From: Nemertoderma westbladi
Lineage: Eukaryota > Xenacoelomorpha > Nemertodermatida > Nemertodermatidae
Reading direction: 5' to 3'
Length of the DNA: 39,902 nucleotides
NCBI GenBank assembly: GCA_032718475.1
Contig: JAUCBJ010008180.1
Span: forward strand, 1 to 39,902
Shown here: positions 1 to 10,641 of the stretch, one piece after another
How positions within the stretch are numbered: the stretch's first letter is position 1
How the letters are laid out: the number at the start of each line of letters is the position of its first letter
The notes under the pieces: model-generated
Told to the model about the DNA's origin: nothing
Database searches by the model: none
What the model saw: only the letters and a program-made list of their open reading frames with translations
Made by a program: the position numbers and the translations under genes

Positions 1-3000
1 CAACTTAGGATAGAAGTTCTTATTCCACCCAGACCTATTCGCCCCCCAATTGATTTTACCCTTTCTAAAGGAGATTCCCATTTCTTTTACTGCCACCCAA
101 CTAGTCGAGAATACATTGTTTCCTGGTTATGTCTCAATAAACCTTGCTCCCAGTTAAGTAACGCTACTCCGAATCCCGATGAAGGGTTTCTACATATTGA
201 AGAAGCAACGGCTGCGAATGACGGCCTCTATACATGTATTGTCTCAGGAACTTATCATGGTGAGGAAGTTACTTCTCGAACTGACGTTCGGCTAACTGTT
301 AGGTCTGGGATGGAAATAAGTAAGCAATCCCCCGATTACATAACAGCAGGTGATGAAAAGTTTGAGTTTACTTGCAGCACTCCTTTAGACCATGTATTTG
401 AAGTTTCTGTTCATGACTCTTCTCAGGCCCAAGGTGAACAATGGCCCCCACAGAACTTTGTAGTACACAACATACCACAATATCTAGTATCAGTACAAAT
501 AAACAATCCAACTTTTATTGATGCAAAAAAATACGAATGTAAAGCCACAAAATTTAACAATGGTGTTCCGATCACCATTCTTGAGGATGTCGAAATATAT
601 TTTCATCCCAATATTAAGACGCTGGTAGTAACAAGTCCTGCAAATAAGGATGCAATCATTGAAGGAGATGATGTTGTTCTAAATTGTGATGCAGAAGGGC
701 GGCCGGAGGTAAATTATTCCTGGAAGTTTACTCCAACTTCTGGTACTCCTGGAGAATCTGTTCTAACAGGAGAAACTGAAAGGACACTTTCACTGGTAGA
801 TGTTACAGAGCAGAACAGTGGCCAATATCGATGTGTAGCTTCTAATGTCATTGACTCCGAGTCACTTCAAGATGACATCACCATCGATATTGATGTTAAA
901 GTTCCAGCGAAGATTATAACACTTGATCAAAGAGACACAATAATTAAAGGTGAAACTCAAGAGATGAATATAAATTGCGTAACAGAAGGAACACAACCTA
1001 TAGTCATTACATGGAAATTTAATGGCAACGTTATCAACTCGATTCCACAAGAAATTACAGTTGATAGTAGTGGAGATAACAATAGCATTCTCAAGGTATT
1101 TAATCCTGACTCTGACGATTCTGGTGATTATGCATGTGAAGCTATGAACACTATCAATGGTGTCGACCATACTGTTACTCGAGTTGTTCAAATAGATGTC
1201 ATGGTTCCAGCATATGTAACAAATATAATAACCACAGTAACAACAAGTACTGGTGAAGTTACCAATCAAATAACTGCAGGATCAACAGTGACTCTAGAAT
1301 GTAGAGCAGATGGAAATCCTAATACACCTTTGACATATTCTTGGAAACATGATGAAATAACCCTCGAAAATGCAAATAGTAACTCTGTTACACTTGAAAA
1401 CATATTACCAAATGATACTGGCAGATACCAATGCATTGTATCCAACATAATTGATGGTGAATCAAAATCTGGTCCACCAGCTCTAAACAATGGAGACCCT
1501 TTGGACACAATTCATGTCCATTTTGTTGGATCACCAGTTATAAAAGATGGATTTCCAAAAGTTACAGTACCCTTAGGTGTAAATAATGTGAAACATGGAG
1601 AAGATGTCACTATAAGTTGTGAGTATAGTATTGGCGCAGTGGCCTCCATCGCTTGGGAATTTCAAAGTGATGGGTCAGATCCAGTCGAAGTATTAAATAG
1701 TGGCAAATACATAATAGATAGCCATACTTTATTAATTGAATCAGTTTCAGAGGATGATATTGGCAATTACAAATGTATAGTGAGAAATAACGCTGGACAT
1801 GATGAAGGCTCTTTAAATATTTTTGTAACAAACAACATTATTACTCCTACATTGAATTCTGTTGTCTTAAAGGAATTAACATGGGACTCTTTCATAGTGA
1901 CGTGGCAAGCGGCTGTTGTGCCAGAAGGGGCATCCCCACTAATTCGATACAAAGTTAAGTGTGCCGAAGTTGGTTTGAGCAGCAATGAGTGGATTACATG
2001 CGGTGAAACTACAAATGAGTCTGACAGAGAACTTGAAGTATCACAACATGGAAGTGAGGGTTTTGAACAAAATAAAGCGTACAAATTTGCAGTAGTAGCA
2101 CTTAATTTGAATGGAGATAGTGAATTAAGTAATGAGATTACTGCCAGTACATCTAGCCTGGCTCCAAGTGTACCTTGGCAAATATCTGTAATTCCACATG
2201 AAGTGGGATTCCAGGTTACTTGGTCGCAACCTTCCCAAGGTGGAACATTTGGCATTAGTAAATATAAGATAGAATATCGTGTAAAAATGAGCCCAGAAAC
2301 AGACAGACGGAGACGATCTTCAATAATTGACAATGTACGCAGTGTAAGATCTAATGTTGAATGGATGGCAGTAGAGGTAGATTCACAGAATCAAAATTCG
2401 CAAACATATCAAGTTACATCTCTAAAATCATTTACAGATTACGAGGTTAGGCTAGCAGCCGGTTCCTCTAGTGCCAGTGGTGATCACTGGAGTCCTTACA
2501 GTGATGTAATTTCAATTAAGACTAATTCCAGAACACCATTAGCATCGGTACAACGGCCCCATGCAGATAATATTACTCCATGGTCTATGGATATAGTATG
2601 GGAAGAAGTAACTGCATATGATTCAAATGGCCCTATTACATCGTACACCATAATCTTTTATACAGATACTGTAGATGATGCCACAGAGGTAACAGTACCT
2701 CACCCAACTATGACTAAGACGATTGGTGGTCTTGAACCATCAACAGACTACAAGTTTAGAGTTAATGCCTGCCAAGGAGATAAATGTGTGACTGGGTCTG
2801 AGGTAAAAGCAACAACAAGAGCACCCAGGGACATAATGATCCTGGAGTTAAATTCCACTACAGTTAAACTGGATTGGGTATATTCTCTAAATGACCCTTC
2901 CATATATAGTGCTTATGATATATGTTACATACCAATGGAAAACATTCGTTATGAGAGGGCTGAAACAGATGCTGGGTATTGTTTCACAACTACTGAAAGC

Positions 3001-4014
3001 GAATGTCAAGCAAACTTTGAAGAAAGTGCCTCTGATGTTAAAGAACTTCTTGTTGCTTTGTTCTCACAATGTTTGTCTCCCACCTCATTACAAGGGAGCA
3101 CCTGCAGTGCTAACTCTAACTGCATACTAGTTACCAACATAGAGGATTTGACAGAAACTACAGTTTCGTATACAACATATTTCGGGTGTGATGATCCAGC
3201 TTTGGTGAAATGCACAAATGGTGGTCGAAGTTCTCAATTTGTAAATATGTCCAGCTCAAATGATGATAATACATATGGACTATGTTATAATAATGTGGAA
3301 CTATCATCAGACGCTACTTATAATAATGCGATAGCATCATTGGAGCAGCAGTTTGATCTCTTTCCCCCCGAGAAAAAACATAAATCAGAATTATCTGATA
3401 AGATATGCCAAGGAAGGTTTAAAAAAGAACTTTCATCAACGGAAACTGAGCTTGAACTCACAGGCATCGTTCCCGGTGCCCAATATCTCGCGACAGTTAC
3501 AGCCATTCCTAGATCACAGGAGCACAGGGTACAAATACTGAAAGCGACATTCACAACGAAACCCACATCATTACCTAGTAAAACAACTAAATGCGAACAA
3601 ATTGGCTCAATTTGCACCACGACATTCTATATCATAATTGGCGTATTAGCCTTCATTCTGCTTTCTGTGATCCTCATCCTTATAATATGCGTATTACTTA
3701 ACAAGTGGAAACGTGAAATGAAGCCACGAACTGATTCCAATGAACTGGTTCATGTGCGAACAACGGAGGCGAGCAATGAATCGGTAGTTGATGGTATCGA
3801 CAACATGGCCTACAGACGGACAAATGGAAACACCCGGACTATAAACCCTAATGCAGTCCATCCCGCACCCAACCCTCCATTGGTTAATGGAATCGTCGGT
3901 GAGGAAAGACTGCTAACTCATGGCGATTCTATTAAACCCCCTCCGCAATCCAATCCGACAAACTACTATCCCCACACTTATGACGCACATGGTCGTCTAA
4001 TAAGTTTTATGTAA
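1..4014 (+). CDS. Ig/FN3 single-pass membrane protein, 5'-truncated by the window edge
   Basis: The frame is open from base 1 to the TAA at 4012-4014. The ATG at 310 is not the true start, because bases 1-300 encode another Ig domain in frame (motif DGLYTC). Numbering from that ATG, further Ig-like domains lie at about 1-97, 98-197, 198-298, 299-407 and 408-508, several with the typical D-x-G-x-Y-x-C motif (NSGQYRC, DSGDYAC, DTGRYQC, DIGNYKC). FN3-like domains follow at about 510-615, 616-742, 743-840 and 841-1090, the last split by a cysteine-rich insert. A transmembrane helix is at 1106-1130 (bases 3625-3699), followed by a 104-residue tail with proline-rich and NPTNYY motifs. The layout resembles Dscam-, contactin- or sidekick-type adhesion receptors, but I cannot name an orthologue. 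A basic RRRR at 666-669 could be a furin site. No intron is visible in more than 4 kb, so this is either one giant exon or a retrogene. Confidence 0.88.
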   Translation, partial: QLRIEVLIPPRPIRPPIDFTLSKGDSHFFYCHPTSREYIVSWLCLNKPCSQLSNATPNPDEGFLHIEEATAANDGLYTCIVSGTYHGEEVTSRTDVRLTVRSGMEISKQSPDYITAGDEKFEFTCSTPLDHVFEVSVHDSSQAQGEQWPPQNFVVHNIPQYLVSVQINNPTFIDAKKYECKATKFNNGVPITILEDVEIYFHPNIKTLVVTSPANKDAIIEGDDVVLNCDAEGRPEVNYSWKFTPTSGTPGESVLTGETERTLSLVDVTEQNSGQYRCVASNVIDSESLQDDITIDIDVKVPAKIITLDQRDTIIKGETQEMNINCVTEGTQPIVITWKFNGNVINSIPQEITVDSSGDNNSILKVFNPDSDDSGDYACEAMNTINGVDHTVTRVVQIDVMVPAYVTNIITTVTTSTGEVTNQITAGSTVTLECRADGNPNTPLTYSWKHDEITLENANSNSVTLENILPNDTGRYQCIVSNIIDGESKSGPPALNNGDPLDTIHVHFVGSPVIKDGFPKVTVPLGVNNVKHGEDVTISCEYSIGAVASIAWEFQSDGSDPVEVLNSGKYIIDSHTLLIESVSEDDIGNYKCIVRNNAGHDEGSLNIFVTNNIITPTLNSVVLKELTWDSFIVTWQAAVVPEGASPLIRYKVKCAEVGLSSNEWITCGETTNESDRELEVSQHGSEGFEQNKAYKFAVVALNLNGDSELSNEITASTSSLAPSVPWQISVIPHEVGFQVTWSQPSQGGTFGISKYKIEYRVKMSPETDRRRRSSIIDNVRSVRSNVEWMAVEVDSQNQNSQTYQVTSLKSFTDYEVRLAAGSSSASGDHWSPYSDVISIKTNSRTPLASVQRPHADNITPWSMDIVWEEVTAYDSNGPITSYTIIFYTDTVDDATEVTVPHPTMTKTIGGLEPSTDYKFRVNACQGDKCVTGSEVKATTRAPRDIMILELNSTTVKLDWVYSLNDPSIYSAYDICYIPMENIRYERAETDAGYCFTTTESECQANFEESASDVKELLVALFSQCLSPTSLQGSTCSANSNCILVTNIEDLTETTVSYTTYFGCDDPALVKCTNGGRSSQFVNMSSSNDDNTYGLCYNNVELSSDATYNNAIASLEQQFDLFPPEKKHKSELSDKICQGRFKKELSSTETELELTGIVPGAQYLATVTAIPRSQEHRVQILKATFTTKPTSLPSKTTKCEQIGSICTTTFYIIIGVLAFILLSVILILIICVLLNKWKREMKPRTDSNELVHVRTTEASNESVVDGIDNMAYRRTNGNTRTINPNAVHPAPNPPLVNGIVGEERLLTHGDSIKPPPQSNPTNYYPHTYDAHGRLISFM

Positions 4015-4829
4015 CATAACATTTTCGCATGCTCATATAATTATAATTAACTTATGATTTGATGTTATGGAATTTAAAAATTATCCTGTAAATTCTTATA
4101 ACACTTCGCAGAGTTAGGTATTGGGTGCCATGGACAAGGTTGAGAGATATTTTAATAATGGTAATTCATTCAATATATATAAAGTAAGTAAAGCTTTGCC
4201 ACGTTTCAGGAAGAACAGATAAGCAAGCAACATAGTAATTCTTAATGACAGACGGGTTTGTATTTTTAACAATAATTTTTGTACGATATTGCATTTAATT
4301 TCGATAAACAAAATGTAGTCTACGTTTTTATCACTATGAATGGTTGCGTGTTGTGTTGCTTTCAAGTTGCATTTAATACTAGCCAAATAAACCTGTAAAT
4401 ACACGAATATTTTCAATATATTTTTAGCATATTTAATATTTATGTTGTGTAAGCTCAAATATTTATTAATTTAATATTGTTTAATTTATGTGCCTATCAC
4501 ATCGCTGCATTGATAATTTCTTATTAAATGGTGCGTCTATTTCGTTAAGGATTGGTTCTTGGTGCAATTCTGTTATTTGTCATGTAGAAATTCCGTCCAC
4601 TATACTGTATATTAATTAATTATGATTTTGTCAATATTGTGATTCGAACGGCGTCGCAACTTATAACCTATAATTGTTTGTTCTTGAACTCATTACTTGT
4701 TCTAGAATAACTGTGCCAGTTTGTGTATTACTATGATTTATACCAAACAGTTTAGAATAAGTTTCTTGATATTGACAGCCTCATATACTGTACAAATAAT
4801 TAAATATTATAGAATAATGTTGAATTGCC

Positions 4830-4835
4830 AATAAA
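4830..4835 (+). terminator. Candidate polyadenylation signal for the Ig/FN3 gene
   Basis: An AATAAA hexamer lies about 815 bases after the stop codon in AT-rich sequence, with a second at 4946-4951. Either could end the transcript. The hexamer is common by chance in DNA this AT-rich, so the assignment is tentative. Confidence 0.35.
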
Positions 4836-5649
4836 TTAATGTACATTGTAGAATTTATAATTATTTAATAACTAATAATTATTTATCTATTATAAAGCTT
4901 TTGCAATATTATGTGTTCGTTTCAAAATTTACATTCTAGTATTAAAATAAATATTACTTTCGAAGATTCATATCTATGTTAATATAGGTGACACACGGGC
5001 TGATAGTGGCGTAAGTTGTCGCTTGAGTAAAATAATATATTATCTCCAGGGCAAAATGGTCGCATACGAAATTTAGTTTCATTTATGGTTTTGATTAGAA
5101 AACACCGCCACTGCTTCTTTCCCTTAATGTTTTAAATAAATTTAAATGCTAAAACAACATTTTGATAATAATATTAAAGTTAATCAAAAAATACTATAGT
5201 TTAAGATATGCTTCCCGACTAGTCTTTTTTCAGCCCCTTTTTCAGTCCCCTTTTCAGGCAATGATAAATAAGTAATAAAATACCGAAAATATTCGTTTAA
5301 TTTGACTCTGAAATGAAATATATAATTAATCTTTGTAAATTTACTTAATTTTAATGTTGCAGGGGAAAGGTAGGAGGTAGGCCTACTAGAATCTTACATT
5401 ACATGACAGTGGTAAGTATGTAAGTATATATGTTGAAATATTTACTGAACAAAAAGTAAATATTCAAAAATAAGTAAAACGTGAATGAATACATGCGGAA
5501 AACAAACCACGGTCAAAAAGCGGAAAATAATTACAGAAAATAGAAAAAGAGCTAAAATGTACAATTCATATGAAAAGTTAATAATATAACATATATCGCT
5601 GAAGGCCAGATTTAAAGTGGTAAGAGTTGTGATATCATTCAGTTAAGGG

Positions 5650-5728
5650 GGGTGTCATCGCGTTTCGGCAACTGATAGCGTTTGAGCCGCGTTTCGGCAA
5701 CTCATAGTCGCGTTTCGGAAACTCGTAA
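5650..5728. repeat. Short three-copy repeat (GCGTTTCGGCAACT)
   Basis: Three imperfect copies of a 14-base GC-richer motif stand out in AT-rich sequence. They are separated by the short spacers GATAGCGTTTGAGC and CATAGTC. This may be the edge of an old repeat; no function is evident. Confidence 0.5.
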
Positions 5729-5974
5729 ACAAAGGCCAACTGGATACTGTATAGAGCCTACAGTATAGAGATAGGTGGAATCTCAACGTCACCATCGCAT
5801 TGTATCAACCAACATAGAGCAGAGCAAATCAGGATTATTTATTACCTTTGCCTCATTACGTTTCCCATTATTCAATTTCATTCTACATTAGTTTACCCAC
5901 GCCTACTCCAACACTACTGACTATTACAGGAGGCCTACACGAAACCAACAATAAACTAATATTATCGTTATTAC

Positions 5975-6652
5975 TACGGTGGCTGATTTAGGCCACATTT
6001 AATTAATTTTTTTTTTAAAGTGGATTAAGAAAAAAATTAACTAAAATATATTATTTAGGGGATTAAGAAAACAGAAACAAATTAAACTAAATTATGTGAA
6101 TATTGATTTTGATTGGTTGAAAAAAATAAATATACTAAATTAAGTATATTTCTGATTGGTTGAAAAAATTAATAAACTAAATTAAGTATATTTCTGATTG
6201 GTTGAAAAAATAAATAAACTAAATTAAGTTATTTCTGATTGGTTTAAAAAATAAATAAACTAAGTTAAGTTATTTCTGATTGGTTGAAAAAATAAATAAA
6301 CTAAATTAAGTTATTTCTGACTGGTTGAAAAAATAATTTCATTCAATAGGAATATTCATTCAATAGGTAATGCATCCAATAGGAAGGGCCAACTAACAAA
6401 GAAGTACTTCTGTGCCAAGTATTATCATTCTACTCTACAACCCAAAGCAAACATTAACTGGTTTAGAAGGCTATTACAGTCTCAGCTGAATAACTCTTCC
6501 CAATGCATCCTATGGAAAATCAACAAGGTTAATCACTCTGCTATGTTAATTTGCGTGCAAGCTAAATGACTGTTAGTTACACAGTGTGTTGGCTACTATT
6601 ATTGCACTGTGCTCTCATCTAATTATTGTTTTATTTTGAAATCTTTGTGCCA
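5975..6652 (+). repeat. Left inverted arm of the foldback transposon
   Basis: This arm pairs with 8186-8832. The inner boundary is set where TTTGTGCCA stops matching the opposite arm. Subrepeats of about 40 bp lie between roughly 6105 and 6330, followed by unique arm sequence that is well conserved between the arms. Confidence 0.85.
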
Positions 6653-6659
6653 GTGTATG

Positions 6660-7010
6660 ATGGATGTTGAAGTCGAAGTTAAAATTTCGGCGGGAGAAAC
6701 AGGTGTAGATCCAATGCTCCCAAGTGCAACTGTAGTTCCAGAAGAAGATAACGACATCGAAATATCCCGAGAACTGGCCGAAAGACGATCGGTCTACTAC
6801 AGCCGCCAGTTTGAAGATGGTCAGTGTACGTTGAGTAACAATACTGGTCTTAGAAATGATGGTTTATCTCGTCCAAGGCAAACGGAATGGGGTACTTATT
6901 TTCAGATTACTGATCAATACAATAATTATTGTGTTCAGAAAGTGTTATTGTATGTTAATTGTGTTATTTTTCAGATACAAGTAATCTTTCGTCTTATATT
7001 CAATAACTAG
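6660..7010 (+). pseudogene. Unidentified ORF inside the foldback transposon
   Basis: An open frame of about 116 codons begins at an ATG (6657 or 6660) exactly where the left arm ends. It starts with an acidic, Val-rich segment and contains EISRELAERRSVYYSRQF. It stops at the LINE insertion site near 7010. I do not recognise a family. It could be a captured exon or the degraded start of a transposase. The second half of the reading frame is hydrophobic and AT-rich, which suggests that only about the first 95 residues were ever coding. Confidence 0.35.
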
Positions 7011-7020
7011 AGACGGGCCT

Positions 7021-7644
7021 ACTACTACTACTAGGATCGGCATGCTGCATTGCAGCTGCATTTTTAAGAATGCTGTGCCGGCTTATCGACAAAATTGCAC
7101 CGCCACAACACCCTATCACCCATGGCATTTGCTAGATCATCCGCATCTTCAAGGCCAGTGTTCTTTAAGATGCGTCTCAAGAAAGTCATGGGCTGTCCAC
7201 CATGCTTATTCACTCCATGAGGCTGCCAAAGTACAAGATTATGCACTGGCTGGTCCTCACGGCGAAAGCAATGTCCTGCAAACCGGATGCGATTTTGTTC
7301 TAGTGTAAAGCTTGGGGGAACCAATGAGACACCTCCAATGTTATACAGTGTCTGGTTGGAGATGTGTGCATTGTACTTGACACAATGAACCCGGCGTAGC
7401 ATTCTTGTGAATGTGCCATCCAGAGATTTGGTGTTCTCAGCAGTTAGAGCCCAGCATGGACTCCCATAGAGGAGTACTGGAACTACTGCTGCTCTAAATA
7501 ATCGGACCTTAAGTTTCCGATTAATTCTCGGTGACTTCCAAATCCTGGAAAGCCTATTCAAGGCTGCTCATGCCTTTCCCTTACGTATTCGAAGGTCCTC
7601 ACCTGACTTCTGGATCCATGATCCCAGGTAACAGAAGTCGGGAC
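7021..7644 (-). mobile_element. Nested 3' fragment of a LINE, reverse orientation, with 12-bp TSD
   Basis: The fragment is flanked by AGAGACGGGCCT at 7009-7020 and 7645-7656, a clear target duplication. On the minus strand it encodes the C-terminal part of a non-LTR reverse-transcriptase polyprotein, with the family signatures LLYGSPCWALT and RIRFAGHC (reading frame about 7064-7561). Its 3' end, at 7021-7033, is a short TAG trinucleotide tail, as in the LINE ending at 32474. It is a 5'-truncated dead copy of an RTE/CR1-like LINE; the clade is not certain. Confidence 0.85.
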
Positions 7645-7656
7645 AGAGACGGGCCT

Positions 7657-8185
7657 AGCGGCCCGTAAAGAAAGTCGTAGGAGACAGTACGAGTCAAGTA
7701 AAAGCTTTTTGTTCTGTCTGATAATAAATTAGTGTGAGGGTAGTCCCGGTGGTGTACGAGAAATTTTCTAGATAACTTCAAACTATAATTTTTATGTTGT
7801 AATCATCTAATGAATTATAAAAGCTGTTGTGATTATAGAAGATAGAGAGCAGTTAGCGAAATGATAGAGCTATTGAATAGAGTAGTAAGAGAGGAGTCGA
7901 GGTGTCAATTGATTAATAACAACAACAGCAGTTGTCATGAATTCAATACAATCGCGCTCAAGAAGTGATAGAAAAATTCGATCTTATTTTTGTAATAAAT
8001 AAAACAAGTTGAGATGTTTCGATGTAAACCGCGATTAACAATTTACACTGTTCAATGTAAACCACGATATTATTATTATAACAGATTTATATATTTCAAA
8101 CTATAATGTTAGCCTTATGGAGAATCATTATGAGGCTGAGTAAACATTCAGCCTTATAAGCATACAGCCTCCACAGTATTAATGT
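7657..8185. other. Interior of the foldback transposon, no gene seen
   Basis: This is AT-rich sequence between the nested LINE and the right arm. There is a short local repeat (GATGTAAACCGCGAT / AATGTAAACCACGAT near 8020-8065), and no coding frame can be supported. Confidence 0.5.
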
Positions 8186-8832
8186 TGGCACAAAGATTTC
8201 AAAATAAAACAATAATTAGATGAGAGCACAGTGCAATCAATATTAGCCAACACACTGTGTAACTAACAGTCATTTAGCTTGCACGCCAATTAATTAACAT
8301 TGGGAAGAGTTATTCAGCTGAGACTGTAATAGCCAGCTATACCAGTTAATGTTTGTTTTGGGTTGTAGAGTAGAGTGATAATACTTGGCACAGAAGTACT
8401 TCTTTGTTAGTTGGCCCTTCCTATTGAATGCATTACCTATTGAATGAATATTCCTATTGAATGAATTTATTTTTTCAATCAATCAGAAATAACTTAATTT
8501 AGTTTATTTATTTTTTCAACCAATCAGAAATATACTTAATTTAATTTATTTATTTTTTCAACCAATCAGTCAGAAATACAGTTAATTTAGTTAATTTATT
8601 TTTTAAACCAATCAGAAATAACTTAAATTTAGTTTATTTATTTTTTAAACCAATCAGAATTATAATTAATTTAGTTTATTTATTTTTTTCAACCAATCAA
8701 AATCAATATTCACATAATTTAGTTTAATTTGTTTCTATTTTCTTAAACCCCTAAATAATATAATTTAGTTTATTTTTTTCTTAATCCCCTTCAAAAAAAA
8801 TAAATTAAATGTGGCCTAAATCAGCCACCGTA
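8186..8832 (-). repeat. Right inverted arm of the foldback transposon
   Basis: This is the reverse complement of 5975-6652 with scattered indels, mostly in the number and spacing of subrepeats. It contains the same terminal sequence (GTGGCCTAAATCAGCCACCG at the outer end). Confidence 0.85.
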
Positions 8833-9062
8833 TTATTACTGTATATCTAATCCATAAAATCAGAGTTTGGGCTACTACACCTGTCGTGGAAGTCATTACC
8901 CCCTTGTAAGCGTAATCATTGTACCGGTAAGCCTGAGTGAACATCAATAGGCCCCTTGAACAAGCTACAAAATTGATGTCAGGTTCAGGTTCAGGTTTTG
9001 TTTCAGTTACATTTCTGAAGGCCGTAGTACATTGTAGTAGCCTACAGTACGTATGTAATTAG

Positions 9063-9515
9063 CCTAGCGAAGCGCATAAGGTTTCAAGTAAAAGACTATT
9101 TAGCCAGGTCAGAACGATAAAGGAAGATGATTCAAACATACAATATCGTTGGAATTTAAAGGCAAAAAAAGAACCCGATGGACACCTAGTAGAATACCGA
9201 GCGTGTACACACTGCAGGAAGATTAAAGAGCGTGATGGACATCCACTAAAGATACCTACTATTACTGCGAGAGACGGCGTAGTAATTACAAACCCCAACC
9301 AAGGACACTTCTGCAATGGTGAACCAGAGGCAGTTTCAGAAGGTTTGCAGATGCGAAGGGAAGTGCGAAAAGACCTCATTGCTACAGGGGGGCGCAAACC
9401 CAAACGAAGGTACGTGGATTTAGTTAATAATACTCCCACTAAGTTTCCTCACCGAGATCTAGAATCCCATGATGCTGTGGAAGCTAGCATTGCACCGTAT
9501 AATATAATGAAATAA
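9063..9515 (+). pseudogene. MULE-type transposase relic, N-terminal zinc-binding part
   Basis: The frame is open from just after TAG at 9060 to TAA at 9513-9515 but has no suitable start ATG. It encodes a C-x2-C (CTHC) followed by NPNQGHFC, an H-x-C pair. This spacing and context match the FLYWCH/WRKY-GCM1-type DNA-binding fingers at the N-terminus of many Mutator-like (MULE) transposases. A basic segment with GGRKPKRR follows. The next segment of the same transposase lies in the same frame at 9573. The expected central DDE core is absent, so this is a deletion derivative or a decayed copy. Confidence 0.65.
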
Positions 9516-9572
9516 TCCAGAACATAGACGGAGCGGCGAGTTGCTGTGAATACAAACCTGCTAGTTTTCTAG

Positions 9573-10148
9573 CAGTATTTCCGCACACAATGGATGAATG
9601 AAAAGAAGATTATCCTCACCAATCAGTTCAACAATAATGGAACGCGCACTGATAACGATGCTGAAAGCTTCCATAGTGGATTGGCTCACTTCTCCCAGCG
9701 TCAGCATATGCCGCTCCGTGAATTCCTCATCGACTACCAGAAGATGCATAACGCAAACCATGTCGGAATTGAACAGTTCGAGCGTGGCGAAAGGCCGAAC
9801 TACAGACGTGGACAGTATGTTGGTAATGACCAAGCTATCTCTAGGGCCAAAGAAGATATGTTGGCATTCATCGGAAACAAAAATCTAATCAACCATCCTG
9901 TAGATGTTGTAAACGTACACTTAGGACGTTACTTAGACCATATGGCGTATTGTCTTGGAGTGGACATACAGGCTATCAATCGTCTACCGGCCCAGGATCA
10001 GCCTGCCAAGACCAGCCTGGTCATATGGTTGCTGACCCATACTGTTTTTTTGTTTTATAAGTTCTATCACCAAATAATAAATAATATTTGGGTGAAAATT
10101 ACATACTTTATTCATTCTCGAGTTGCTCTATCGCTTTATTATTATTAA
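9573..10148 (+). pseudogene. MULE-type transposase relic, C-terminal part
   Basis: The frame is open from after TAG at 9570-9572; the first ATG is at 9594. It begins YFRTQW and contains TRTDNDAESFHSGL, matching the conserved C-terminal block of MULE transposases (W, then R-T-N-N-x-x-E-x-x-H, the last element helping to form the DDE active site). The following LREFLIDYQKMH corresponds to the helix usually seen after it. From about residue 150 the translation becomes hydrophobic and unlike the family, so the true end is probably near 10030. Only about 57 bases separate it from the N-terminal fragment, far less than the several hundred needed for the catalytic core. Confidence 0.7.
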
Positions 10149-10345
10149 TTCCATATATTGTCTACATATTACGCGTTCGACTCAGTAAATAGAGTTATTT
10201 TATTTAGAATCCGACATATCTCAGGATCAATTTTTTGGGTAACAGCTGTCCAGCGTCACGGATGGAAAAAAATTCCACATTTATCAATCAGACCACAAAA
10301 TCATATTTTATCACTGCCAGATGTGCAAAACAGGAAAGGTTATAT

Positions 10346-10641
10346 TGAAAAATATCGAGACATGAAAAATATCGAGAGTAAAAACAACGCGAGTAAAAAT
10401 ATAGAGTGTTGAAAAATAACGATAATATCGAGAGTTCAAAAAATATCGAGAGTAAAAATATCGAGAGTAAAAATATCGAGAGTAAAAATATCGAGAGTAA
10501 AAATATCGAGTGTTGAAAAATATCGAGAGTAAAAATATCGAGTGTTGAAAAATATCGAGAGTAAAAATATCGAATGTTGAAAAATATCGAGAGTGAAAAT
10601 ATCGAGTGTTGAAAAATATCGAGAGTAAAAATATCGATAGT
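10346..10641 (+). repeat. 15-bp minisatellite array, forward
   Basis: Tandem units of about 15 bases (ATCGAGAGTAAAAAT), with interspersed 16-base variants containing GTTGAAAA. The inverted partner array is at about 11055-11204. Confidence 0.85.

Larger units (their letters stand above)
4015..5974. other. AT-rich 3' UTR and intergenic stretch
   Basis: No convincing coding frame is seen. The first part is probably the 3' UTR of the Ig/FN3 gene. Around 5650-5728 a short motif, GCGTTTCGGCAACT, occurs three times with small changes. The rest shows no structure I can support. Confidence 0.6.
5975..8832. mobile_element. Foldback-type DNA transposon with long inverted arms and 7-bp TSD
   Basis: The outer ends are exact inverted copies beginning TACGGTGGCTGATTTAGG. 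They are flanked by the direct repeat TTATTAC at 5968-5974 and 8833-8839. The arms run 5975-6652 and 8186-8832 (678 and 647 bp). Each arm carries about five to six copies of a roughly 40-bp subrepeat containing TGATTGGTTGAAAAAATAAA. Long arms made partly of subrepeats are typical of foldback elements. A 7-bp duplication has been described for Galileo, a P-superfamily foldback element, but MULE or hAT-like origins cannot be excluded. No transposase is recognisable inside, so this copy looks non-autonomous. Confidence 0.85.
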
